From: Trachythela sp. YZ-2020
Taxonomy: Eukaryota > Cnidaria > Anthozoa > Malacalcyonacea > Clavulariidae
Direction of reading: 5' to 3'
DNA: 64,000 nucleotides
Assembly: GCA_016169945.1 (NCBI GenBank)
Contig: JADLSH010000114.1
Span: 992,001 to 1,056,000 of the forward strand
Shown here: positions 1 through 10,108 of the stretch, in pieces
Numbering within the stretch: position 1 is the stretch's first letter
Layout: the number at the start of each line of letters is the position of its first letter
The notes under the pieces: generated by a model
The model's input: the letters and a program-made list of their open reading frames with translations, nothing else
Database searches by the model: none
What the model was told of the DNA's origin: nothing
Translations under genes and position numbers: made by a program

Positions 1-109
1 TGCCTGACATTCTTCAATTTTCTTCAAAATTCTTTAAAAAAAATTTAGAGCGAAATTTTGGATTTTTCAATTATTTCAGGTTTTAATCAAGGTTTTAGTC
101 AGGCACTAG
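1..109. repeat. Short hairpin repeat with TGCCTGAC termini
   Basis: TGCCTGAC at position 1 is matched by GTCAGGCA at 98-105, with an AT-rich interior, followed by CACTAGAT. The same arrangement with a longer interior occurs at 17637-17802, also just 3' of a Mutator-like transposase gene copy. It is either a dispersed MITE or a conserved 3' piece of that transposon family. Confidence 0.5.
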
Positions 110-355
110 ATAATGCTACAGTCAGTAAGTATGCCAAATATCAACCTTCTGCAATGAATAGTTACAAAATTACAGTGTCACAAAGATCACTGACACATGT
201 CAAATTGCGAAAAATAAAAAATCCAATTTAAAGTTTTCATTTATGTTTTTCTTACATCATAAAGGTTCAAAAGCTACCTGCTTCATAGGTTACACTTTCA
301 TTGTCCTCAGCATTGTCTATAAACTTTTTTCTGAGGTGTCTCAATGACTTTCTTC

Positions 356-758
356 TCAATGACTTTCTTCTTTTTCTGAGCTCTTTTTGGCCGATAGCTT
401 GATCCTCGCTCTGTCGCAGTCTTGGGCACCTTTACGAGTGAAGAATCCAGGCGTTATACCCAAATCTTCAAGAATTTTGAGGAAAGAAATGTCCCCATCA
501 TTGAATTTCAGGACTGCTAAATAGGTGGCAAGAGCTACTGTTTCCTGCTCTACATAGGTAGGCTTTGGACATCTGTCCCAGATGACTCCGTTCAAACATT
601 CATTTGCATTCTGGGTCAAGCCATGTGTACATTTATTCAACAACGCAGGGTTAGCCAAATCATCAAATATAGGCTCAACCAACTCAACAATGGGCTTTGG
701 AATACCATTCTTATGTTTATATGTTTGGCTATCTCTTTGATAACCACACCAACTGTCC
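356..758 (-). pseudogene. Mutator-like-domain transposase, copy 1, C-terminal part
   Basis: This is the last third of a transposase whose first part lies at 6240-7483. Reading from 758 on the minus strand it opens with a DSWCGY motif, passes a KHKNGIPK segment and PIFDDL, and reaches QNANECLNGVIW. The glutamate in NEC is the best candidate for the third acidic residue of the DDE triad. It ends at 356 in a basic lysine-rich tail. The same segments occur at 17804-18200 and 15061-15600, so this is the same family. The reading frame from 758 to the stop is open, but the gene is broken by the foldback insertion between SKGN (right side) and DSWCGY (left side). Confidence 0.8.
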
Positions 759-1134
759 TTTTAGTCGGCCGGCCGAGAGTTCAAAATATGCTCCTAAAAT
801 ATTTCGATGGCAATTTTATGTTAGAAGCTGGTAACAACCATATTCATACTCAGGTAGATGTAGGGAATAAGGTTTGAGGTGTTACCAAGTCGAAATCTTA
901 AATTTTGAGTGAAAAAATATGATATTTCTAAGCTTCCTTCCCGCGAAATCGCGGTAGTTTAACTTATACAATACAATACAAAGATTTATTAGTATATCCC
1001 AAAAGGGATTTTCAATACTAATTTACAAGATAGAGTAGTAATACATCAATTAATCGAAGCATATGAATCTAAAATATATATTAATATAATTATATCTAAA
1101 AGTTACGTTAATCTAAAAGTTTCATTACATGATA

Positions 1135-1290
1135 TCATACAGTATATAAACGAGACCACAATTCTTTTCTAACAGTACGTTTAAAACTAACAACGTTAGA
1201 GCAGTTTTTTGTCTCTTCTCGTACATTATTCCATAATGATATGGCGTGATCAAAGAAGGACCTCTGTGCCGTCGTAGTTCTTTTAGTTGG
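1135..1290 (-). pseudogene. Reverse transcriptase C-terminal end of CR1-1
   Basis: This fragment encodes the end of the CR1-1 reverse transcriptase ORF, including TAQRSFFDHAISLWNNV and a VVSFKRTVRK segment. It matches the terminal pattern of CR1/LINE ORF2 proteins (a LWN motif followed by SFK). It is separated from the rest of the protein (3395-4514) by the palindromic insertion. Removing the palindrome with one AATA copy puts the two parts in the same frame. Confidence 0.75.
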
Positions 1291-1294
1291 AATA

Positions 1295-3388
1295 TAGTCT
1301 AGGACCTGTATAGGAGTTTGTATGCGTTTCATTTAGCACAGGCAATCTCAACTGTTTTAGGGTAAAATGACCATGGCGGTCAACATGGCATATGTGCCAA
1401 AACCTGAATCCGGGACGAAAGTCCTGAAAATGACCCCGCCCTGAAACGGCAGTGCCGACATAGCTCTACCTTCCGAAAAGCAAAAGCGACAGCCTTTCTG
1501 AAGTGCTTATAGTGTTTAGAAGGGTTGCTTTTAGGGGTGTTATTGGAAGGAAAAATTTGTCTAAGTATAATATTTTACAAGAAAATGACCATGCACCACC
1601 CCAGGCCAACTGCTAATTATGCATGAAATAACTCATATACCTGGCAGAGATTAAATTTTCTTATTTCCTATAAATTTTTATCATGGGATGAAAAACTATG
1701 CTTAATTTAATATAATTATTGTAGATTTCATAAGGATTGACATTGTTTTGTTTAAATATGATACATTTTATTTCACTTACCCCCCACCAAAACACGATTT
1801 CAGCCATATTTTGCCGTCTTGTTTGCTTTTTATCGCCGAGTCTTGCAAGTATCATCCAATTGTTGTACTTTTACATATTGATAGATGGCTAAAGAAGATT
1901 TCAACCAAGTTTCGTCAAGTTTTGAAGCAGTGCAGTGTATTTTATCTTCGATGTTGTGTCCTTCGATATTTCGTCAAATATGCCGCCATTGCAAGCCTCG
2001 CAGCTTCTCTGCCCGATAAATACCACTTCTTCGTCTTCATATGTATTTAGATTACAGTATCCAAGAGTGCTTCATTGTAGAATAGTCCCAATTGAAAAAT
2101 TGACAACATTAGTTGCACTTGAAAGGCAAAAACCTCCCATAACACATTTAGGACCAGAATCAAGAACACAAGTTTAAAAATAATTTGAAAGTCACGCGCA
2201 ATCTTCGCGAAAACTCCTCGTGGGTACTTAACAGGGGGGGGAGATATTTTCACGAAACGTTTGTTCGCCACCACAGAATGACAGAACCCAAGTAAATATA
2301 TTATATTTATTGTATTTTTATGATAAAAACAATAGAAAATACGGCAAAAATTTATTGTTTTTATCATAAATCATAAAAATACAATAAATATAATATATTT
2401 ACTTGGGTTCTGTGGTGGCGAACAAACGTTTTGTGAAAATAATCCCCCCCTGTTAAGTAGCCCACGAGGAGTTTTCGCGAAGATTGCGCGTGACTTTCAA
2501 ATTATTTTTAAACTTGTGTTCTTGATTCTGGTCCTAAATGTGTTATGGGGGGTTTTTGCCTTTCAGTGCAACTAATGTTTTCAATTTTTCAATTGGGACT
2601 ATTCTACAATGAAGCACTCTTGGATACTGTAATCTAAATACATATGAAGACGAAGAAGTGGCATTTATCGGGCAGAGAAGCTGCGAGGCTTGCAATGGCG
2701 GCATATTTGACGAAATATCGAAGGACAGAACATCGAAGATAAAATACACTGCACTGCTTCAAAACTTGACGAAACTTGGTTGAAATCTTCTTTAGCCATC
2801 TATCAATATGTAAAAGTACAACAATTGGATGATACTTGCAAGACTCGGCGATAAAAAGCAAACAAGACGGCAAAATATGGCTGAAATCGTGTTTTGGTGG
2901 GGGGTAAGTGAAATAAAATGTATCATATTTAAACAAAACAATGTCAATCCTTATGAAATCTACAATAATTATATTAAATTAAGCATAGTTTTTCATCCCA
3001 TTATAAAATTTTTTAGGAAATAAGAAAATTTAATCTCTGCCAGGTATATGAGTTATTTCATGCATAATTAGCAGTTGACCTGGGGTGGTGCATGGTCATT
3101 TTCTTGTAAAATATTATACTTAGACAAATTTTTCCTTCCAATAACACCCCTAAAAGCAACCCTTCTAAACACTATAAGCACTTCAGAAAGGCTGTCGCTT
3201 TTGCTTTTTGGAAGGTAGAGCTATGTCGGCACTGCCGTTTCAGGGCGGGGTCATTTTCAGGACTTTCGTCCCGGATTCAGGTTTTGGCACATATGCCATG
3301 TTGACCGCCATGGTCATTTTACCCTAAAACAGTTGAGATTGCCTGTGCTAAATGAAATGCATACAAACTCCTATGCAGGTCCTAGACT
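1295..3388. mobile_element. 2.1-kb near-perfect palindromic (foldback) element
   Basis: The sequence from AGTCTAGGACCTG at 1296 is mirrored to CAGGTCCTAGACT ending at 3388. The two arms of about 1.03 kb differ at only a few positions wherever I compared them, with a centre near 2345 and very little spacer. AATA occurs directly outside both ends (1291-1294 and 3389-3392), a probable target duplication with one extra base on the left. Short reading frames inside are mirror images and match nothing I recognise. The high arm identity suggests a recent insertion or recent arm homogenisation. The class is unclear. Confidence 0.85.
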
Positions 3389-3394
3389 AATACT

Positions 3395-4514
3395 AATATC
3401 ATTCTTTCGTCTCGTATTGTAATGGTGAATGGTAGAACGTTTTACCAGCTTCGACTGAAGATAATTTGGAGCAAGGCCGTTTAGGCATTTATAAACCATG
3501 GTGACATCTCTGAGCTGCAGCATTTCATTTATAGGTAACCATCCTAGATCTTTGATGGATTCAGAGATATGATCGTATTTCCTTTTACCTGTTAATATCC
3601 TTGCAGCAAAGTTCTGTAAAAGCTGGAGCTTATGGATATTTTGTTTGGACGTACTCGACCAAACAGTCGAGCAATAAAATAGTTTGCTGAATACCAAACT
3701 GTTCAAAATAACAAGGAGAACTTCTTTGGTAAACAGATGGCTAACTCTACTGATTTGGCACAAATTGCCCAATAAAGATGACGACAGGTAATCTACATGC
3801 TCATTAAACGATAGATATCTGTCAAAAATAATTCCTAGATCTTTGCACGATGGTAAAGGAGACAATTCTTTACCAAGGAAGGAGATGGTAAGGTCCCCCA
3901 TTCGTCCCAGTAACTGCCGTGTGCCAAATACAATGAACTTGGTCTTGCCAGGGTTTATGAGCAAATGATTTGTGCAGCACCACTCTGCTACTCTGTATAG
4001 ATCGTGAGATATATGACTAACTGCGTTTACTTTATCATTGATTGAAAACGATAGGAAGATCTTTGAGTCATCGACAAAGGACTCTGCTGCTGTTTTCAAC
4101 GACTTCTGGTAAGTCGTTCATATAGAGGTTGAAAAGCATAGGTCCGAGTATCGAGCCTTGAGGGACGCCGTGCGTTACTACAAGCGTTGTGGAAACCGTA
4201 GATCCTATTCGAGTGATTTGTTCCCTATTTGTAAGGTAACTCTTGAACCAATCAAGTGCACTATGGGATGTTCCCAACATATGTAACTTATTCAGCAGGG
4301 TAGAGTGGCATATACTGTCAAACGCATTACTCAAGTCAATGAGTACCATGGCTGTTACTTTCTTATCATCAATTGCATTAAAAAGATGGTCTGCAACCAG
4401 TAAGCCAAGAGTCTCGGTGGAGTGGTACCTCTTATTACCACTTTGGTGTTTGGTGAGACAATTCTTCTCCGACAGAAAAGATGTATACTGTCGTAGTGCA
4501 AGCTTCTCAATCAC
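3395..4514 (-). pseudogene. Reverse transcriptase (CR1-1), palm and thumb region
   Basis: Two overlapping minus-strand frames make up the core of a non-LTR reverse transcriptase. The first (4514-4068) has LIDLSNAFDSI (motif A) and THGVPQGSILGPMLF (motif B), then breaks frame before the catalytic motif. The second (4099-3395) begins with FVDDSKIF, where FVDD replaces the more usual YADD or FADD. It continues through the C-terminal RT region (KLFYCSTVW, NFAARILTG, GWLPINEML). The frameshift near 4085 makes it a pseudogene. The protein's end is at 1135-1290, past the palindromic insertion. Confidence 0.85.
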
Positions 4515-6239
4515 TTTGGACAGTACAGGGAGGAGCGAGATCGGTCTGTTATCATCAGGTACCTCATAATCACCTTCCTTTAAATGAGGTACAACTTCAA
4601 ACGATTACCGACAATTCTGCTGCTATGAGACAGCTTCTTTGCTCTGATTGGCTATCGGCATTGGTTCCTAAATTGGTCAGCCAATGAGCGAACGTCGAAA
4701 AGTCCTGACGCTTCCGGTTTTTGCAACACACGAGGTAAACAACATCAAAGTAAAGAAAGAAATATGCTATTTATACGATTTTAATGATATTTAGGTAAGA
4801 TTTTTCGTGTTAATGCGATCAATATTATCTATACCCAATTGTTCTTTGCTTAGTTACACTGATTTAGACCCCTTTGCCCGCATTTGCTTGATTATCGCCG
4901 CTGCCTATATCTTGTGAAGTCAATATATAGTTTTAATACAGCCAGTACAAAAATATAGTACACAAAATATTGTACTGTCTGAGCGGAAAAAGTAGGACTG
5001 TTTTATTCAATCGATACTATCTCATTTCTCGACTTACTGAATCATCAGAGAGTATTCTTATAATTTCAACAAGATTTTACCGCACTGTTCAGTTCAATTC
5101 TTTAGCCTTTGGTTTAAACTGGCGGTGGCAGCAAGTTGCAGCTGTTTGTCTCGGACTGACATCAAATTCCTGTGTTCGAAATTAATGAATTAGATAGTTG
5201 TCCCTATTTATTATAAAAATAATATATCATTCCCAATGATAACAGGTCTCGTAAGCCATTCTAGAAGTTAGAACTTTAAAAAATTTCCGTGCTTGAGTTT
5301 GTTCACGAACAAATACATCACTGTTATTGAATATAATTGACAAATTGCAAAGTACAATTTATATTGTTAGTTCCATTCAAAAGCCGAATATGTTTCTAAC
5401 AGTTAACAATAAAATATAAAAATATATATACAATAGTTTCTTAATATAGTCATTTTAGTCAAATGCGTTTGTGTTTATAATTACAGGCTACAGCGATAGA
5501 CATTGAATAATACAGGCTAGCCTTGATATAGCTCAGTGCAAATGAAATATAGTATACAACAATCAAAAACAGACGGGAGTCTACTGTAGTTAGAGACAAT
5601 CAGGTAAATCGTTAAATACACTTCCATTGGTAGACTGATACACAAGTTCCAAACATTGACTGAACAACAATTCAACAAAGTTGGATGGATACAGTATAAA
5701 ATATTTTAGCTCGAGCAATTCAGGCCGGACAAAATACAAAACATTTTGGCACGATACTCAGTAATTAAGCAAATGCTGGAAAAACAGGGGCTGTATCAGT
5801 ATAGATAGCTAATATTGATCGCATTAACACGAAAAATCTTACCTAAATGTCATTAAAATCGTATAAATAGCATATTTCTTTCTTGTACTTTGATGTTGTT
5901 TACCTCGTGTGTTGCAAAAACCGGAAGCGTCAGGACTTTTCGACGTTCCCTCATTGGCTGACTAATTTAGGAACAATGCCAATAGCCAATCAGAGCAAAG
6001 AAGTCTGTCTCACATCAGCAGAATTGTCGGTAATCGTTTGAAGTTAAACTACCGCGATTTCGCGGGAAAGAGGCTTAGAAATCCCATATTTTTTCACTCA
6101 AAATATAAGATTTCGACTTGGTAACACCTCAAACCTTGTTCCTTACATCTATCTGAGTATGAATATGATTGTTACTAGCTTCTAACATAAAATTGCCATC
6201 GAGTTGCAAGATATGATGACTTGGCCGGCCGTCTATTTC

Positions 6240-7483
6240 CTTTGGAACAAAGATGATGCTGCGGGTGGTCATCTGTCGAAGCAACGTGAAAAGGAGATGC
6301 CTTTACAGCCTTTGCCATTTCTTCAACATCATCAAGGTTTTCTCTTATTGCCAGATCATAATAGTTTTGTAGTACATCTATTTTGCCATCAGTAAGCCGA
6401 CCTTTACCAGATATACCTTTTCCATCAGAGAGTTTTCTGCCTTTATTGGAACTTTTCAGTTTTCGCAATCTGCTTCCGACTCTCTTCTGGACATGCCAGA
6501 TACACTCTAATTTGTTGGATATACAATCCTCTCCATAGGGCTTGCTTGCCAGAATAGTACTGTAAGTGAACGAATCACCATCTCCAAGCATATCTTTGTA
6601 TTTCATCCCCCTTGTAGCACATGACCTTTCAAAAATCCTTAGTGCACCAGCCGTCTCCATGCTGCCGGAACTCCCTGTATGGTTGATCTTACATTGGTGG
6701 GTTGCTTTCCATTCTTGATACGTTGGGTCATTCTGCTTCATGTTCCACTTGAGACACTGTTGGCACTTGTTGGACAGGACTTCAACATCAAGGCACTTCT
6801 TTGTATCGAGAGAAATTGCCGTAACAACACCATTGTGTGATGAATAACCTCGCTTCTGCCACCTGCCATCTATGGATACTCCACATTCTTCAGTATCATT
6901 CTCAATCATTTCCTTCACATTCATGGCATTATTCAACATGCTATCATTAGCACACTGCTTCACTACAGGCACAAGCTTTTCATTTTGTATCTTTGTGAAG
7001 TTGTCACGTCTTGGTGGAGCAGGCATATTGAGAACTTTGCTAAAGGTTGTCATGGCATTGTGTCCTTTACCAATTTCTCTAAAAGCCAGGACTGCTCGGA
7101 CATTTACTGCATATGATTGGCCTTGCTTCTTTGAAGTATTAAAGCAATACTTCCACTCGCATCCCACACACTGTAGAACAATGTAATGAGAATATCCATG
7201 TTTTTTCCTCATGTCAACATGTGAATTCCGTCATCTCCACAGTCAGGACATTCAAAATGTCATCGAAGACACCAAATAAGATCGACAAATCCATAAATAC
7301 TGTTCCTTCCCTTATAGTGTATATATTCTCCGAATTAATACCAAAATTTGCACTCTCGGCGCCAATTTTCGCTCTGGAAGGTCCAGCTTCTTCGTCACCA
7401 GGTTCGCCATGTTTGAATTTCTTTGTCGTATTCTTTGGCGGAATTCTAACCAGTTTTCTCTTTCTGTTTCTCGTATTTCCCAT
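6240..7483 (-). pseudogene. Mutator-like-domain transposase, copy 1, N-terminal and catalytic part
   Basis: The start is the ATG at 7483, supported by the equivalent start at 23033 in copy 2 (both begin MGN-RNRKRK). A basic N-terminal segment is followed by a CPDCG zinc-knuckle-like motif. Indels between 7270 and 7210 break the frame, after which a long frame from 7212 continues. Within that frame, SIDGRWQKRG carries the first acidic residue (D115 counted from the Met at 7212) and MLGDGDS the second (D211 or D213). Other conserved pieces are NHTGSSGSME, HVQKRVG and GKGRLTDGKIDVLQNYY. It matches the Mutator-like transposase domain family. It stops at the foldback element, which separates the two aspartates from the glutamate at 356-758. 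Confidence 0.8.
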
Positions 7484-7975
7484 TTATTTACTTCAAATTA
7501 CAATCCAAATAACAAAAGGAATTGTTGGGAAACTAGAACAGCAACTTTTGACTTGGAATTTAAGAAAAAACTAAGATTTTTGTAGACGATTTCACACAGC
7601 ATGCAAATGCGATCGATCACAAGACAGACAAAGAAATCGCGTTGTCATGGCTCCCCAAAAGGACCAATCACAATGCAGATAAATTAGAAGACTCTAAATC
7701 ACATACACCAAAAGGAGAAAAATAAATAAACTTGTTTGAAGTGATTTTTGGACGGAATTTTGAGCGAATTTTACCTAAATGCGTTGCTAGGGCGTTGCTA
7801 TGGGGTAAATTTTCAGACAAGGTAACTTTGAGAGCTTTTTTCCACCAAGAGTAAATTTTTTTTGAGAAAATCAACCATGCAGTCATTAATGTACAATGGT
7901 TTAGGCGCTCAAAATAACAAAAAATATTTTTTTGAGAAACCGTTCAAAAATCAGCTGATAGGAGGGGATGACCAC
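7484..7975. other. Right terminal region of Mutator-like/Kolobok copy 1
   Basis: This non-coding stretch lies between the transposase start and the TTAA border and presumably holds the promoter and transposase-binding end. It is AT-rich, and I saw no further gene. The equivalent region of copy 2 (23034-23496) resembles it in composition but is not closely alike. Confidence 0.5.
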
Positions 7976-8136
7976 TTAAATCCTTGTCTAGGTCTTTTAC
8001 AGAAGATACTTTGGGTATTGGGACAACATTAGACAGCTTCCAAATACGAGGGACTTTACATTATCGAAACGGGGTGTTTATAACATCTGCAATTGGTAAA
8101 GCCAGAACATCTGAAAATTTCTTTAAAACTCAATTG
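7976..8136 (-). pseudogene. Non-LTR reverse transcriptase relic, copy A, part 1
   Basis: This piece is nearly the same as 25630-25790 in copy B. It encodes, on the minus strand, RT sequence between the SRANGPDNISN segment and the motif A region. It is the base layer into which the Kolobok-like element (at its TTAA), the hAT element and the Crypton inserted. It continues at 9138. Confidence 0.7.
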
Positions 8137-9137
8137 TAGGCTAGTGCGGTTTAAAAAAAAACCGAAACCGAAAACCGACGGAAAAAAACCGATAAAACCG
8201 ACAAAATCGTTTTTTTTGTCCGCCATCTTGAAAAGTGAAAACAATTATTAAATTGGCATAAAATTATTTTGCCTTTGGAGCAAACGGAATTAGTAAAAGA
8301 CAAAAAATGTTTTGTTTATAAGATATTATTATTTAACCAAATAAATATTCAATAATATAACTTAAGTTAAAACAAAAAAGATTTTCACAAATCACAATTA
8401 CAAGACAGGCTGCTGCCGTGTTATGCACACAACTATAGCGTTTGACCAGTATTGTACCTTTAATAAAAATTTAAAATGGAAGGCTGCGAGGACGACGGAC
8501 TGGACGGAGATTCTGGTGTTTCAACCAAATCACTGGTTTTGCGTTTCTTCGGATTTATAGCGGCATATTGCATTGGGTGGTTTGTCCGCAGATGCCTTGA
8601 TAGGTTTGACGCGTTTGATCCCTTATTTTTGACGGTCCGCATACATATTTGACATACAGAACCATCCTGCGCTTCTTCCGTGTTCTTAAAAAAGTTCCAC
8701 ACTAAACTTCTTGCGGCCATCGAAAGTTTACTTTTAATTGAAGAACGTATCGCACCTGGTCTTTCGCAGCACAAGATGACGATGTTATGAATTTAGTATC
8801 ACCTCGTGCGTTGTGCACGCAATATCCACGCATCAGAATAAATTTAATCTGATTTATTATCGGCTCAGCTGTCAACACGCATGGTTTCGAGATGAGTCAT
8901 GCTATTAAAATAAGCATGCAAAGGATCATAGGTGTTCTGAAGGGCTACCGTTGTAAAATATTTGTAAATAATAAATAATAATAATAATAAAAAAATAAAA
9001 AGGATGCGATATCCGATCTAGACGCGGTTAAACCGATTTTCGGTTTTTTCGGTTTTCCGATATAACAAAACCGTAAAACCGTTTTTGTAAAAAACCCCGG
9101 TTTTTTCGGTTTTATCGGTTAACCGCACAAGCCTACA
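8137..9137 (-). mobile_element. hAT-type element with BED finger remnant, about 1 kb
   Basis: The ends are TAGGCTAGTGCGG at 8137 and CCGCACAAGCCTACA ending at 9137, followed inward by AAACCG-rich repeats on both sides. The 8-bp flanks are CTCAATTG (8129-8136) and GTCAATTG (9138-9145), fitting the hAT 8-bp target duplication with one change. Copy B at about 25.78 kb shows the uninterrupted CAATTGGAAATG, an empty site. The only recognisable coding sequence is an N-terminal BED-finger frame. The transposase core is missing, so it is a deletion derivative. Confidence 0.85.
8460..8774 (-). pseudogene. BED zinc-finger N-terminal fragment of a hAT transposase
   Basis: This 104-residue frame contains VWNFFKN, then CQICMRTVKNKG and SNLSRHLRTNHP, the C2-H-x5-H spacing of BED fingers found at the DNA-binding end of hAT transposases. 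It continues into a serine/proline-rich linker and stops well before any catalytic domain. Its position inside the hAT-type TIRs supports the assignment. Confidence 0.75.
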
Positions 9138-9630
9138 GTCAATTGGAAATGTTATCTGGACCATTGGCACGTGATTTACCAATCTCTCGCAGCTTTTTAG
9201 CAATGGTTGATTCAGTAACAATTATAGGCATCTCATCGTCTTGTAAAGTCACGCTAATATCTTCAGTGTATATCTTATGTGCAGTTGCCGTTGGGTTATT
9301 CTTAACACCTGACGAATTGAAAATATACAATCATGAAAATCCTTTTACCAATATTTAAACTATATTTTAATTAATTAGCTGTATTTGATATAACATTTAC
9401 TACTTTAATTAACCATGTCGATTCCCATCAGTTATCATGACGCGAAGCTCTGTTTTCTCAGACATCATTTTTATTTACGAGTGCTACTGTTAAACGTCCA
9501 ATCTTAGACCAACAGTATGGTTCACAATGTTTCTTATCACGGGATGCAATCTGATAGTAAGGAGGTAGAAAATGTGAAAGTTTTAAAAAATCCTATAGAA
9601 TAGCGGCTGAGAAAATGATAATTTAACAAA
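9138..9630 (-). pseudogene. Non-LTR reverse transcriptase relic, copy A, part 2
   Basis: This continues 7976-8136. On the minus strand it includes TESTIAKKLREIGKSRANG and PDNISN, typical of the segment just before the RT palm of CR1-like elements. It parallels 25790-26324 of copy B, with small deletions around 9540-9560. The final bases GATAATTTAACAAA mark the Crypton junction. Confidence 0.65.
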
Positions 9631-9751
9631 TTTGTTTGTTTAATAAATTGTTTTGTTTGTTTAATAAATATTTCAACAGGTAACCTACTCGCGAAACGCG
9701 ATTTTCAGTAGGGACCTGCACAATATTATACAATTATTGGACGAGGTTGAG

Positions 9752-9848
9752 CAAAATATCGTGATTTATCAGTGGCGAGCAGATCAATTATTTGCCGATG
9801 CCGAAGGCAGAGGCAAATAATTGATCTGCGAGACACTGATAAATCACG

Positions 9849-9856
<8 letters not shown>
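9752..9856. repeat. Strong 45-bp-arm hairpin in the Crypton
   Basis: Arms 9752-9796 and 9812-9856 are nearly perfect inverted repeats (CAAAATATCGTGATTTATC... mirrored) around a 15-base loop. It lies about 250 bp past the stop codon of the recombinase gene and close to the left element border. It could serve as a recombinase-binding or terminator-like structure, or be a small nested MITE. Confidence 0.75.
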
Positions 9857-9882
<26 letters not shown>

Positions 9883-10108
9883 ATCATTTACTTTAATAAT
9901 TATATGCGAATTTTTGCGCGCGAATTTTTGAGGAAGCCAATGCAGTGCACAATTCCAAAATTGACAGACAATAACAAGTCACCAGGATAACAGGAAAATA
10001 TTTTAATTAAATAACGTATTAATAAAATCACAACAATATCAACTTTATGAAGTATACATGATTTAACAATCACACTAGTCTATAAAAATAGACATACGTA
10101 TACTTAAA

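Larger units (their letters stand above)
966..4592 (-). mobile_element. CR1-like non-LTR retrotransposon, 5'-truncated (CR1-1)
   Basis: This minus-strand non-LTR element contains the reverse transcriptase palm and C-terminal region, and ends at its 3' side in a pentamer tail (three ATACA units from 966). The pentanucleotide AACTT lies immediately outside both ends (961-965 and 4593-4597). Joining these flanks restores the arm sequence seen intact in the opposite TIR near 6040. The element therefore inserted in the left arm of the foldback element with a 5-bp duplication. It lacks endonuclease and ORF1, the usual result of incomplete reverse transcription. It was later split by the palindrome 1295-3388. 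Confidence 0.85.
762..6235. mobile_element. Long-TIR foldback element ending in GGCCGGCC, copy 1
   Basis: The outer ends are TAGTCGGCCGGCC at 762-774 and GGCCGGCCGTCTA at 6223-6235. The left arm is 775-965 continuing at 4593 to about 4845. It is matched in inverted orientation by about 5790-6222, so each TIR is about 0.45 kb. The central 4.85-5.79 kb shows no coding sequence I recognise. The element interrupts the Mutator-like transposase gene, and TCCTTT occurs just outside both ends (756-761 and 6238-6243), a possible 6-bp target duplication although the right copy is offset by two bases. Its left arm was later split by the CR1-like element 966-4592. No transposase was found inside, so it looks non-autonomous. 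A relative sits at 45567-52193. Confidence 0.8.
1..7979 (-). mobile_element. Mutator-like-domain (probable Kolobok) transposon, copy 1; left end outside window
   Basis: This is a cut-and-paste DNA transposon whose transposase gene runs on the minus strand, with N-terminal part at 6240-7483 and C-terminal part at 356-758. The right border is placed at TTAA (7976-7979). Beyond it the sequence matches the second copy of the flanking retroelement at about 25.63 kb, which reads through the same TTAA without interruption. The inner end next to the TTAA reads GGAGGGGATGACCAC. TTAA target duplication is known for Kolobok and piggyBac; the protein carries the Mutator-like transposase domain type and not piggyBac motifs, so Kolobok is the inferred superfamily. 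The element is split by the foldback element 762-6235. The left end was not found, and matching retroelement sequence would be expected left of position 1. Confidence 0.7.

Noticed and set aside
1661..3023. Pairs of identical small proteins on opposite strands
   Set aside because: They are mirror images produced by the 2.1-kb palindrome, with no domain and no coding bias.
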